Of a DNA stretch of 64,000 bases, positions 33,227 to 44,647 are shown piece after piece. A program made the translations under genes and the position numbers. This stretch comes from Dipodascopsis uninucleata var. uninucleata (Eukaryota; Ascomycota; Lipomycetes; Lipomycetales; Lipomycetaceae): contig JAJLTO010000001.1 in assembly GCA_030568195.1 (NCBI GenBank), positions 682,001 to 746,000 of the forward strand, read 5' to 3'. Positions within the stretch are counted from its first letter, which is position 1; each line of letters starts with the position of its first letter. The notes beneath the pieces were generated by a model. The model ran no database searches and was not told where the DNA came from. It saw only the letters and a list, made by a program, of their open reading frames with translations.

Positions 33227-34588
33227 CTATCGCGAGTCTATTAAGGCGTTTGACGGTCTTCCATCACTCACAGAGCATATCTGACGCATTTTGTGTCGTG
33301 AAAGTGCATCTTGCCTGGCAAACGATTTACCACACGAACAAATAAACGGCTTTTCGCTCTTGTGAATCTTCTGGTGTCGACGAAGGTCGTGATGTCGAAC
33401 AAATCTGGTGCCGCATGTATCGCAAGAGTGAGGTCTATCGGAGAGATGAGTTTGAATATGAGTTCTGATATTGTATTTACGACCGAATTTTTTTCCACAT
33501 CCTTTATAGCTGCAGGTGTACTTGTCGTTCTCGGAATCCGGCCCAATAACATAGTCGTCAAGAGTCTTGTGTGGTAGTTTTTTTCTTCTGATGTCACTGG
33601 GAACTTCTATGACAATAGGATTATTTGTTACTGGGTCCGCAGACAAAATAGGCTGCCAGGCTGTGTTCCAATCGACCTCTAATTTCTTGTCCGGAGAAAC
33701 AACTTCACTCGTCTGTTTGATTGTTGGTGACGATAGATTATTGACTTTCTCCTCGACTAGAGAGAAGGTAGGCGAAAGCGCGTCCGATGAATAGCTTGGA
33801 TCGTAGTCACTTTCTAGATGCTGCAAACTACCAAATGCTAGTAAGTTCCTACGTTGGTCGCAGGTATTGTCACCCAAGTCTCGAAACTCAGATTGATACC
33901 TGGCAGGTGATGACGGCAATTGACCATACATTTCGTAATTTGCGGTCCTCTCATTCGACTGTATCTGCCCACTGATTGAATCATTGTTATATGGTGATGG
34001 AGACGACGGCATTGGCGAAGATGGAACATCAGGAGATAGCATTTTCTGTATTACAGAAGGTTGGCTTGTTGCAATTGAAGGTGTCATGAGCTGAGTATAT
34101 GACGGATCAATATACTGATCAGATGGTAAACGATAAAAAGTATCATATCGAGTTCCTATTGAATCTCTAGAAGACAAGATATCTGATGATAGAGGATCGG
34201 AGACCAAAGCCATCTCGCTATTTAAAAGATTGAAAAGAACCTCCCTCGAATAATTATTCGTTATTCGTCTGCTATTCGAACCGGGTGAAATCAAAGACAT
34301 GGAATGGTCACTACTGAGAGGAATAAGGTCCCTTGAAGAAGCATTTGAGATAGATGCGAGATCGGGAGACGAGAAATATTGACCGCACTCGCTCTCGCTC
34401 ACCGACAGATCTGGCGAGCTATTGTACGATATACTAGGAAAGCAAGACAGATTGAGAGAGCAATCTGTAGTTAGCCCTGGACCTAAACTTACTCTGTTCA
34501 GGGATTGTTGTATCTTCTTCTGTTGCTCTTGAATTTGAGGCTGAACGTCGATAGCAAACTCGTAGAGATCACTCACTGACGATGACAT
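33227..34588 (-). CDS. CRZ1: C2H2 transcription factor of the Crz1/Prz1 calcineurin pathway
   Basis: A single exon codes for 453 residues. The first roughly 350 are Ser/Asp/Pro/Tyr-rich and probably disordered, with SPDL/SSPDLASIS-like repeats, as in the serine-rich regulatory part of Crz1 that calcineurin dephosphorylates. Zinc fingers at about 360-445 read YTCSYKGCGKKFGRKYN, PHSCDTCGTRFVRHHDLRR and PFICSCGKSFARQDALSRH; the KKFGR/RFVRHHDLRRHQKIH pattern is that of Crz1/Prz1. No clear PxIxIT docking motif was found by eye. In fungi these factors move into the nucleus on calcium signals and switch on ion-pump and wall genes. Plus-strand and other minus frames across it are shadows. Confidence 0.8.
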   Translation of the reverse strand: MSSSVSDLYEFAIDVQPQIQEQQKKIQQSLNRVSLGPGLTTDCSLNLSCFPSISYNSSPDLSVSESECGQYFSSPDLASISNASSRDLIPLSSDHSMSLISPGSNSRRITNNYSREVLFNLLNSEMALVSDPLSSDILSSRDSIGTRYDTFYRLPSDQYIDPSYTQLMTPSIATSQPSVIQKMLSPDVPSSPMPSSPSPYNNDSISGQIQSNERTANYEMYGQLPSSPARYQSEFRDLGDNTCDQRRNLLAFGSLQHLESDYDPSYSSDALSPTFSLVEEKVNNLSSPTIKQTSEVVSPDKKLEVDWNTAWQPILSADPVTNNPIVIEVPSDIRRKKLPHKTLDDYVIGPDSENDKYTCSYKGCGKKFGRKYNIRTHIQTHLSDRPHSCDTCGTRFVRHHDLRRHQKIHKSEKPFICSCGKSFARQDALSRHKMRQICSVSDGRPSNALIDSR

Positions 34589-35486
34589 AGTATGCAGCCT
34601 CTTTATAATGTGACTATTGGTATGCTTAATGGTCTTCGTCTCACCTTTACTTGATGCACTAACAGCTACAGCAGTGTTAATTTTCGGATTTGGGGCGACC
34701 AGCGACCTTCGAATAATTTGCTGAGAATATTCTTTCTGATTAGTGTTTGCACCTCAAATACAAATACAACGTCCAAACGCAGATATTTCAGGAGCCTTTT
34801 ATCCAAAAAGTTACAAAAATATACAAAAGACGTTAAATAAATGGAACAGACCAGCTGTTTGTAGAATCGAAGTAGTAGGCTTAAAATATATGTTGAAAAA
34901 TCTCACCAAGAGATATTCCTCGTTCAACAAGGCAGAAGAAGCGAACTGAAAATAAAAATTGACTGGAGAAGTGAAAATGAAATTTACGGAAATAAAACAA
35001 GCAATTACATTTCTATTAAGATACTGCTTCCATTTTCTCAAGGTATTTGGTAACCTACGCAGTCAGTGCAGTTTGCTTATGGTCATCGAGGCACTATTTT
35101 TCTAGTTCCTTATACGGTGTAATGTAAATAGAGCTAATTTAGAGAGGATTAGTTTTTCGTCTCATCTAGTCTTAACTTCCATGTTCTCCATGTCTCACGG
35201 TAGGGTAACATGCTCCATGGCTGAATCACAGATCACAGATACTGGATCATGGATATTTGTGATTCAAAACTCCCAAAAAAAATGCAAGAAAATATTTCCT
35301 TCTTGATAGTGGGAAATCTGTTCTGTAAGTTTAGTTTCTATTGCCGTCAGTTGAAATTTTCTGTCAGTTCTTAATAGATCGCGGTAATAGAGGAATTATC
35401 GGGAACTACTTTGGTGATAGCAGAAGACTTAAGAAAAGATCGGAAGGAATAGGCTACACATTTAATGAGAATTTTTATATTTGCAA
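34589..35486. other. Divergent promoter region, CRZ1-like / PPR gene
   Basis: 898 bp. Short frames on both strands overlap here without domains. A short direct ATCACAGATCACAGATAC repeat lies at about 35,225-35,242. Nothing else seen. Confidence 0.5.
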
Positions 35487-37887
35487 ATGTCCAAGTTTTC
35501 AATGTCTAGAAATGGACTCTTCAGAAATTATGCGACTCATAGACTATCGCAGTATACAACAATGCAGCATGCGCACCAAATGCCATTTATGAGGTCATCG
35601 TCATCACTCTATAAGAGCATGGACAGTAGAGAGGACTACAGAAAAGGATTAGGTGTTCCAGATGTCTCAAATAATATACTGAAAGAGCGCAAACTTGACG
35701 AACCAAGTAGTTTGATTTGGGACAGGCTACGATCTCTTTCCTCTCAGTATGAAAGCTCAGATCGGCAGCTATCTGCAATTAAAAGCGCTGCAAAGTATAA
35801 ACAGAGCACAGAGGTATCAGCTTTACGATATATTTTCAGCACTCTTTAGTTACTAATTTCTATTTGTTTGGTGATATAGAGCCTAAAATTCTCCGAAGAC
35901 GAAATTGATGAGGCGTTCAACAGTATATTTGCTCCGGCTGACGAGGGGATGTTTATGCCTAAAGACACTGTTTCGCTTTTGAGTCTTCCTGGATCGATAC
36001 TGAACAGGATTGGAAATGAAAAGGCTCTTGAAATCCACAACGTGACTCGTAATTGGGATCTCATAATCTCATCTGTGCGAGACAGCGGTGGATTTGTAGG
36101 TATTCCTGTAAGAGAGGTCCGCGAGTTTTTAAGCATGATATCACCCAGTAAAAGAGCCGAGCATGGTGATATATTAAATGAAATGTTTTTGGTACGCTAT
36201 ATGAGTTTCTATTTTACATGAGTGACTGTTGTGACGTATTTTTCTAATGATTCGTCAGGACGCTGGTAACAAAACGTCGTTATGGTATTATAATATTTTA
36301 CTGGAGGGATATGCGAAAAGTGGCAATAAGATCTTGACAGAAACACTTTTCTACCATATTATATCAGGTATGACTCATGTTATGAGGATTCTTATAGGAA
36401 ATCTGGTTTATTAATATATGAAATTTACAGAGGGAAAGCGACCAAATTCAAAAACGTTCACACATCTACTTCAACTTTATGCCAGACTCGGTGATGCCAA
36501 AGCTGCTTCAGAAGTACTCAATTTTATGAAAGAAAATAAATTTGAACTCACTGGTTCTCATTATATGGTATTAATGCAGATTTGCGTTAAATCTAATCAT
36601 GTTAAACAACTCTTTCAAATTTTTGATCTTCTAAAGTTCATGTCTACGAAGAGTCAGCCTACAGCTAAAATGTATGGATTGATGATTTCTGCGTGCGCGA
36701 AGACGGGTGAGGTTGAAAAAGCTTTAGATTTATATAATGAAATGATCTCAAGGCCAGTAAGGCCCTTGAAACCGACGCCAGCTGTCTTAAACGCTTTGGT
36801 GTATGCGTGCTCCAGAAAGAGAGAATTCCACAGTCATTCATGGAGATTTCTTCTCCTTTCGCGTGAAATGGGATTCCCAATAGACAGAAATACTATGAAT
36901 TCCATGCTTCATATTTGCTCTATGGCAGGGGATCTTACATATGCAAGAGGAATTATCATACAGATGTGTGCTGATAGCAGTTCATCGCCGGATCACAAAT
37001 CTTACCAGCATTTAATGAGAGCGTATTCACAAGGAAAGAAGACTGAATATAACGCAGGACCAAGCACTTCAGTGACCCCGGAAATTTCTCGTATAATTCA
37101 TAGCTCTTTCTTACCAGCAATTAGTACAGTTTCACCAGATAATGAGACTGTACCGCCTTTTATACCAAAATCAACTTTAACGACTACGGATGAGATTCTC
37201 AATGAGTCGCAGGCAGTAATGAAATTCCTTTATCGACACCATCAGGATAATATTAACATATACGTGGTTAATACCTACCTGCAAGTTGCATCCAACTTAA
37301 GAAGATATAAAGAATTCAGATTGCGATTTGCTGAATGTACTGCTCCTATATTGGCATTGGATAAGTTACAAGTTATCGATTGTGCGTACTCTACCCCATT
37401 ATTGAATATTTCGTCGCTCCCAATAGGTGCCTCTCCTAGCACACACCCGGCCCTTTTTAGATCTGTGCACGATGCAATGCGGAATAAACATGAGTTCAAG
37501 GTTCTCAGAAATAGTGTCACCTATGAGATTGCTTTAGAAGCTGCATATAGATCACGAGATCATTATTTTGCAACTGCTGTGTGGAATGAGCGTGAAAAAT
37601 GGAAGCGATATTCTGCCGAATATCAAGAAAACGGGGTTAATCGAGTTCAGAATGATCTAAAAGCTACTAAGATATATATAAATACACTCGCAAAAGCACA
37701 ACAATTTGTGCGGGCTCTGAGTGTCTTGAAAGCGACAACGTCATTACCGTGGACTCACGATGATTTAAGTATTTTTTATCTAAAAGCGAAGCAAACAGAT
37801 AACGACTGGCTTCTTGGACATATTGATGAAGCGCTTGCTGAATCTATGAAAATGAGCAAGGCGAATGCTATTACTGTAATTTGTTAA
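35487..37887 (+). CDS. Mitochondrial pentatricopeptide repeat protein (Ccm1/Dmr1-like)
   Basis: Four exons, 35487-35813, 35880-36191, 36259-36367 and 36431-37887, give 734 residues. The start MSKFSMSRNGLFRNYATHRL is basic and suits mitochondrial import. From about residue 215 helical pairs of 35 residues are visible: SLWYYNILLEGYAKSG, RPNSKTFTHLLQLYARLGD, ELTGSHYMVLMQICVKSNH, QPTAKMYGLMISACAKTGE, KPTPAVLNALVYACSRK. These are classic PPR signatures. The C-terminal half is less repetitive. In ascomycetes a PPR protein of this type (yeast Ccm1, fission yeast Dmr1/Ppr) is needed for the small mitochondrial rRNA or mRNAs; which RNA this one binds cannot be read here. The first exon alone would be a weak ORF, which is why the splice sites matter. 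Confidence 0.8.
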
Positions 37888-38466
37888 GAAGAATATAACC
37901 ATTAATAGTCTATGGTTCTATTTTACGTAGTCAATCGAAGGAGAACATAGTTTTGGGCATCATTTTTGAACACACAAAAGTACTTATTTGGTTAAATTAT
38001 TTTGTATTGGTACGGAGTAATTAGTATTTCATTATTTCATATCTTCGTTCTAGTTTCAATCGATAATCTTCACTTTCTGTGGTAGAATCTAATTTTAAGT
38101 ACCTCGCAGTTTATTTCGAGATAACTTATTATGTACATGATACTTATTAATTGGCAATACAGGATATAGCATTTTCTCGTGTAGTTTAAGCGTTGAATTT
38201 GTCAGTGGCTTCAATTCTTAATTTCAAGAAATTTGTGGTTTGTACGAAGATTACTAACCTGTAGTAGACTCCTGAACTTAATTACGCTATTGGAAGACGC
38301 GTATTTTTGAAGAGTAAACAAAACGTATTTCCATGATTCGCTTTACATTATCAAATTTCAGTCACAACATTTGAAGCTATTTGATAACGAGCAGAACTAT
38401 AACATAGTACTCAGAGAGAAGAATATTTAGTGAGATTCGAAGAGCTTTTGGCTAAGATAAATTTTA
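37888..38466. other. Intergenic region upstream of MIS14
   Basis: 579 bp, AT-rich, no frame worth reporting. Contains the PPR gene 3' UTR and the next promoter. Confidence 0.5.
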
Positions 38467-39387
38467 ATGGCGGACTTTGGTCGAGGAATCCCCGACTTTC
38501 AGATCCAGCAGCTGCACCATCCTCCGGTACACCAAAAACTACAACTGGTGTCGCAGGATATTAAGTATTTACGAGAGAAATTTTTGGAAGCTGCAAGGGA
38601 AAAGATAAATTCGCATTTCCCGCAGCCAGGAGATCAAATTTTGAAAGCCCAGACAGCAAAAATAGTGGATGAGGTAAGTTAGACTGGGACTCTATCATCA
38701 GAATATCATAAGCCATGTGAACTGCAAGTGGAAAACAACATCTGACCTAAAAAATATCCAGTTTGTCAATAATATGTTCGAGAGTGCAAAGTACAGTTTC
38801 ATTGTAAATGGCCTTGATGGATCGGATCCTTCGTTGAAGAGCCTATTTAATGGCAGACAAGACAAAGATAATTCTGAAAGTAAATATTTAGCCATAAAAA
38901 CTGAGCAGATGATATTTTCATATAGCTAACAAATATAAATAGATTACGAACCATTTGATCTTGATCTCAATGAAAAGGTACGGGAGCTATATGCGCAGAT
39001 AGATGAAGAAACAGTCGAGGTTACAAAGTTACGTCGTGAAGTGCCAAAAGAAGTACTAGAAAAATATAAAGCCGAACTAGACAACATTGATAAAGATCAA
39101 CGAGGTAGGCTACAGACTAGTGCAGCGGAAGAAAATGCGTTACCAAATCAGTCCATAGAAGAACTAATCCCCGACCATGACTTTATTAAAAATGACTTCG
39201 ATAGTTTCATCAAAGTGTTACGAGAAATGAAATCGGTAAGGTTCCATAATAGATATTTTTGACAGTATTGTACGCGGTATAATCTTGTTAACTTGTTTTA
39301 CGCATATAGGAAATATCAAGTACGGTATCTAAGGCTGATCAGGCAGAAGAAGCTCTTAAATATCTCAGATCCAGCAATGGTTTATAA
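38467..39387 (+). CDS. MIS14: Kinetochore protein Mis14/Nsl1 (Mis12/MIND complex)
   Basis: Four exons, 38467-38673, 38762-38879, 38943-39235 and 39310-39387, give 231 residues. The protein is mainly coiled coil. Exon 1 to 2 reads FLEAAREKINSHFP, then IVDEFVNNMFESAKYSFIV followed by NGLDGSDP; this VNNMFE-AKYSIxVNGxD pattern is the Mis14/Nsl1 hallmark. Exon 3 has ELYAQIDEETVEVTKLRREV, matching the coiled-coil part. Mis14 is one of four subunits of the Mis12 complex that bridges the inner kinetochore (CENP-C) to Ndc80. The call comes from motif memory and length; the family diverges fast. Confidence 0.72.
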
Positions 39388-39792
39388 TGTACGATTGTTA
39401 ACATGGAAAGCCTTTATAACAACCAGTAATGTGAAACAAAGTAGTCCTGATTTATTTTTCTTGCCTACATGTTCTTGGATAGATTTATGTAATATCGATT
39501 TTGTATATCCTGCAACTCTTTTGTAGATTAAACAGTACATTATCTGAAGTCACGTTGATGCCAGCTTGTGGGTAGCTTTTGAATGTAAGTCTAAGTAGAT
39601 AATATCACAATTTCAAGTAATCGTGTCTGCATCAACAGAGATATATTTTATTATGTAACTAAAACAATAAAGGAGAGCACGATCAATTACTGGAAACTGG
39701 GACGCGGGAAGCACGGAGAGTCCCCGCCAGTGCCACACAAATGATAAACGTCCGTTCATCTGTCAGTGATTCCCAAAAGACGGCATATTTTT
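39388..39792. other. Intergenic region downstream of MIS14 and GST
   Basis: 405 bp. From about 39,690 the sequence becomes clearly GC-richer, continuing into the GST gene, as if the transferred block included some 3' flank. Otherwise nothing seen. Confidence 0.45.
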
Positions 39793-40449
39793 CTATCCGA
39801 CCGTGTCTGCCAACATCGGCCAACCCTCCAAGCTTTCACGCCTGTTGACCTCAATAAAGGATGACATATTAGCCAATCGTTGGATATAGGCGTTGAGATT
39901 GGGCCATGTCGTTGCAGGGCGTGGCATATGGCGTGACCACCGCATCATCATCATCGCGAGGAAATCAGCCGTACTAAGCTGGTCGCCGACGAGATAGGAT
40001 CGGTTGACCACCACACGCTCGTCGAGATGATCCCAAGCTGCTTCGATCCGTCGTCGAGCCAAATGACGAACAGCATCCGCCCCAGCCGGATCACCATCTT
40101 TCTCAGCGTAGAACCAATCCCGCATGGCAGGCAGAAGCGTATTGGCCAGATACACCATCATCTCCAACCAATTTGCTCTTTCCATGGAGCCGGGAGGCGG
40201 CATTAATTCTGCCTCAGGATGACGTTCGGCTAGAAGAATCAGCAGAGCAGTCGATTCTACGTGCGGAACACCATCCACGACGAGTGTTGGCACCCGTCCC
40301 GCTGGATTGAGGCGCCGATATTCAGGCGTCTGTTGAGCGCCGGAATCGATATCAACAAGAACAATCTCAAAAGGCACACCGATCTCGAGGAGCATCCAGT
40401 GTACAGCCATGCTAGCAGCTCCAGGAGAGTAATATAGTTGATAAGACAT
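39793..40449 (-). CDS. Bacterial-type glutathione S-transferase
   Basis: An intronless frame of 218 residues. The N-terminal thioredoxin fold reads QLYYSPGAASMAVHWMLLE, then RLNPAGRVPTLVVDG with the cis-proline (P54) and HVESTALL with the glutathione-binding Glu-Ser (65-66). The C-terminal helical domain carries the N-capping box STAD at 160-163. The profile resembles proteobacterial beta-class-like GSTs, in which the usual GACS motif holds a Cys; here it is GAAS. GSTs conjugate glutathione to electrophiles. Base use is distinctly GC-richer than in neighbouring fungal genes, with fewer AT-ending codons. It lies between two intron-bearing host genes, which argues against a simple contaminant contig. 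Acquisition from bacteria is inference. Confidence 0.88.
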   Translation of the reverse strand: MSYQLYYSPGAASMAVHWMLLEIGVPFEIVLVDIDSGAQQTPEYRRLNPAGRVPTLVVDGVPHVESTALLILLAERHPEAELMPPPGSMERANWLEMMVYLANTLLPAMRDWFYAEKDGDPAGADAVRHLARRRIEAAWDHLDERVVVNRSYLVGDQLSTADFLAMMMMRWSRHMPRPATTWPNLNAYIQRLANMSSFIEVNRRESLEGWPMLADTVG

Positions 40450-40876
40450 TAGAATTTTCCTGTACTTTCAACAACGCTGATTATTTTTCCATGAAACCAT
40501 TGAAGAGTCAGCGGGTAAGACGAAGCCCGATAAATATATGTTACTTTGAATTACTCACAAAAGTTTTGAGTCAGGCTACTGCAATACTATCACCGATTTC
40601 GATCACATAGAGAGCTACGTCCTATAGTCATGCCATGCCTACGAGCGGTCTCTGGCGATACTGCTGATTCGGATTGTCAGACGAAATGGTCCCAATCATG
40701 GTGGTCGGAGGTTAAGCTGAGCGAGATAATCAGTCTTCTTGCTCGCTCTCACGTTTCCTCATGCGCCACGACCTCTCCACAGCCTCTCGTCCTGCCATCT
40801 CTAGATAGCATCGGCGTGGCAAACACGGCTGGAATCGAGGTCGACAGTCTATATTTTTACTATCTATCAAACACCA
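40450..40876. other. Intergenic region between GST and the DUF1992 gene
   Basis: 427 bp. The first 170 bp are AT-rich. From about 40,620 to 40,850 there is a GC-richer block with an open plus-strand frame but no recognisable domain. It has a weak resemblance to 5S rRNA around GGTTAAGC that I rejected. Confidence 0.4.
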
Positions 40877-42544
40877 ATGAAAGGAACTTTCAATTTACGA
40901 CGATTACGGCATCTTGACTTAACAGTACTAAAGAATTACAGAGGCATTAATCTGCAGATTGCTTCATTTTCTCGACAATACAGTGATAAGTCTGAGAAAG
41001 CACCTCAGAACGAGGAAACTCACATTGCAGGGCCTTATTCGAGAGAGACAGCGACAGACCGATCTCAAACTTCAGAGTCAGAATCCAATTCGACATTTGA
41101 CAAGGAGGATGTAGGATATCTCGTGCGTCGATTGGAACAACTAGCTGCGGAGGCAACACCTCTCAAGGACGATCCTGTTGTTGGCAAGACAGGAGCACTT
41201 GACGATGATCCTCTTCTAAAACTTCGAAATAGACTTGCCCAGAGACAATTTGATGATGATAATGCTACTATATTAGCTGCAGCAAAAGTTCCAGGCTATG
41301 CTGGAAAGCACAGCCGAGATATAGCCTTCAGTCGACCCTGGTCGGGGACAGAGAGTGTTGTAGATGGTGCGTTTAGAATGTTAAATGATTCGAATAAGCA
41401 ACTAAAGATTCCAGCAAAATCCAGTCGACGTGATATTGGTGTCATACGACCACCAGATCTTAAGAGAAAAACAACTTCTCCACAATCAGTAAGACTTGGC
41501 AGAGCAAAAGAGCTGTCTCTGGAGTATACGATAGCGAAAAATACGGGTGCACTGGATAAGATGGATAAGCAAGCTCGCGAAAATAAAGGATCATTCGAAA
41601 GAGATTCTACTTTTAAGAGACTTTATGAAGAGAGATTCAAGGAGGTCAGAGTCATGCCAAATACTCTGCATGGATTACGTGCTTTAGCAGACGAAAGGAT
41701 TGAAGAAGCAAGAGCAAGAGGGCAGTTTCGAGATCTACCTCGAGGACAGCCTTTGGATATAGATGTTCGAGCTGCCTCGCCATTTCTAGACACTACAGGT
41801 AAGCTATTACTTGAAAATACATCCGTTTCCATTTTTGGCCTTAAATCAGACTAACGGCAATAATGCAGAATTTTTGCTAAATAGGATAATTCAGGTAATA
41901 TATACTAAGGCGCTGTATAAAAGCATTATGCTAATATTTTGATCTTATAGAAGCAAGACATTGCTCCTCCGTGGATAGATAAACAGCAAACAATTAGGTC
42001 GGATATTAGACGATTTAGACTGGAGATTAGGGATAATTGGAAACGTCATGCTATGAGAATTATAGCCTCTGAAGGAGGCGACATTGAAGAGCAAATGGCG
42101 CGCGCTCGTGAGTATGCTCTTGCAGAAAACAAGGACGAAAACGAGCATCGGGATTCTAAACCTCGAAAGCGACTTCCAAGAAAAGACTGGGAAACTATCG
42201 AGAAGACATATCATGAGTTATCTGTCAAGACTTTAAATGACAGCATCAGAAGCTACAATCTGATGGCACCTGAGCCGGCTCGTTGGGGTTATCTTACGTT
42301 AGAGCGTGAACTATCTATGTGCTATGCAGAAGTTGTTCCTAAATTAGCAGAATCTTTAAAGCAGCGATACGATTTGATCAAGTCCGGAAGAACTGTTTTC
42401 AATATTTCCAGGAAGGAAAGCTCAAAAGTCATGAACAAGTTATTCGGAGAGAAAGTAGCAGTTATGGAGAAGAGAGGAAACGAATATGGTTTGAAGGAGA
42501 TGTTCCGAGACCTAATTTTTAGGAGAAGAAATAGAACGACGTGA
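40877..42544 (+). CDS. DUF1992 (DNAJC28-like) protein, probably mitochondrial
   Basis: Three exons, 40877-41798, 41869-41894 (26 nt) and 41951-42544, give 513 residues. The start MKGTFNLRRLRHLDLTVLKN is Arg-rich, a likely mitochondrial presequence. After an Asp/Glu-rich linker comes the DUF1992 core: ALADERIEEARARGQFRDLP with RGQPLD, then AASPFLDTTEFLLNR across the two splices, QDIAPPWI and then ESKxR-type helices. Known homologues are DNAJC28 of animals and small bacterial DUF1992 proteins (typically GQFDNLPG). The function is unclear in all of them; no J-domain HPD motif is seen here, which is usual for fungal members. The 26-nt middle exon is needed for the frame to reach the conserved helix. 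Confidence 0.83.
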
Positions 42545-42734
42545 TCTATCTTGAGCAATACTGATTTTCTTGATTAAGCCATAATCATGGTCATTAAAAT
42601 CATTCAAACTTTTGGGGTAGGTTTAATTATACAGGATATTATAGCAGACAGGCAGATGAAGTATTGAAAATGTCGTCATATAATTCAGATAACTCATATT
42701 CCACATAATAGCTGAAGTATCAATAAACTTTTAT

Positions 42735-44647
42735 TTAATTTGCTGTTTCAAATTGATTTTCTTGCCAATGAATAGAATGCTCGGAAAGTCCAAAATCGCC
42801 ATCTGGGAGAGTAAAGTCATCAGCAGAGAAATCATCGGTTGTCATGTTTGTTATGACTAATGGAGCTGAAGATTGAATTCGCCGTACTGATATTGTACCA
42901 GTTCGCATATATTGAATATCCCAGCCATCAGAATTTGCTGCAGAGAGTAAAAGCTCTAAGTTGCGCTGAAGGCTCTTTGTGTATGATGTAGTCGCAGTTC
43001 TTAAGTAATTGGCTACTAGACTCTCAAATCTGCAGTCTCGCAGTTGCTGACGAATTGCATTTCTTTGTGAACGGGAAGGTATTGATATAAGGATGATATT
43101 CATAAGTTCCAGATGGAGAGCAAGATATTCCAGTGCCTCGCTCTCAACTGCCCCAATATAGGATTTAGTAACTATAACAGGTTTTGGTTTATCAAAGATA
43201 TCAGCAGCATCAAAAGGGTGAACTCGGATATTGTACGTTTTGTGGATAAATACCCAGAATACATCACGAACTACGTTATGACATTCTGTGAACCACTTCT
43301 TAAAAAGCCTCGGAGGATGACTTATTTCGATGAAGTTTGGCCCCAATCTGTCACGAGCTTTCTGAGAATCCTCGAGATATTCTAAAACAGTTTTTGCTCT
43401 TGTGGCACGATCTCCTGGACGTGCTAGTCTTATATGAGAGCCTTGCAGTTGATTCTAAGCGTTAGGACCTTGAAGCTTCAGAATTTATAGTAGTTTAGCA
43501 CTTACAGAGAATATGGATAATCAAACTTCGCGTAGTAAAATATGAAGGCTGCTTGTCAGAAAATAGAAGGTCGATTAATTTAGAGAAGAGCAAAGATGAT
43601 ATTGTCGTTATATGATCTAGTCCAAGCTATATGAAATTAATAACACTCAGTATACAGTGATTAAATTATCGTATCTGACAAATATTTAATAACTTACGTC
43701 AGATGTACTCAAGGCCTTGAAACAGGACAAAAGCTCCGCTAGCATGTCGTCATCCTTTGCTTCCCTCAATATACTTAGTTTTGATTCAACATTTACGACA
43801 ATCAAACTAAGTTGACGATCAAGAACTCACCTCCATTTCAGATCAATTACTGATATCAAGCAAGTACGAAGAGCATCTATACCGTCTAGTTTTAGAAAGT
43901 TCTCAGTCCATGACATCCTTTCAGATCGGAGCAGCCGTTTGAGCTGTCTTATCTGATTAAGGTCAAGATCATGACTTGGCATGGACTTCAAGTATGAAAC
44001 AAATTCCTCGGGAGTTGTTATCAGATTTATCACCACAAGAGACGAGCGATGTTTTTTGAATATCCTTTTTCTAGTTTTTTGAGGCGGTCGAGGAGGTGAT
44101 GGTAGAAATGTTATATGTTGATCAGAAGAGATAACTTTATGATCCTCTTGAATGACAGGCGACGGACACATGTCGTTCGTGATAAGACTTGCCTTGACAT
44201 TAATATCGAGTTCTCGAAGTTCCGGTCTAAGATGATGTGCTATTCCTCGGCAGTTCTGATATTTTCAAATGCGAGGTGAGTGGAGGTTAGATAAATAACT
44301 CAATTTAACATATACAATATTATTTTGAAACATACCAAAAGCTCTTCGAATGCATCGTCAATGTTACCATTTTTTAAAAGTTTCTCACTCGGATCATCAG
44401 GGAATATGACTTTGTTGCCTTCAAAAACATCGTCATCATCATGAAATAGCTTTGTATGTGGACTGTCAGGTTTGCCGACACGAATGTTGCATACTAAAGG
44501 CTGCGAGGACTTGGCAAGCAATCTAGCATCTAGTTTTGACGGCGACCCAAGCTTTTCTTTCGCTTTAGATGATGAGAGTGGTGAAACAAAGCTTTTTATC
44601 AATCTCGACGACCTATCCTGCGTGTCATGTGGTAATCCTGATCCCAT
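42735..44647 (-). CDS. GBD/FH3-domain protein without formin FH1/FH2
   Basis: Five exons, 44336-44647, 43831-44255, 43698-43773, 43506-43626 and 42735-43441, give 546 residues. The Rho-binding region of diaphanous formins is recognisable: PELRELDINVKASLITNDM parallels LRPGMRALDTNIKADFI. Later DLNQIRQLKRLLRSERMSW resembles the GBD, and SDKQPSYFTTRSLIIHIL parallels the FH3 armadillo part of formins. The first exon is Ser/Lys-rich with a phospho-site-like SPLSSSKAK. The chain ends FSADDFTLPDGDFGLSEHS without any proline-rich FH1 or actin-nucleating FH2. Fungi have such stand-alone GBD/FH3 proteins of uncertain role. The last intron acceptor (CAAG) was chosen because the nearer one gives a stop. 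Confidence 0.72.

Noticed and set aside
40630-40860. Possible 5S rRNA or relic
   Set aside because: Only a short GGTTAAGC-like stretch matches; the internal Pol III promoter boxes and the paired helices of 5S rRNA are absent.
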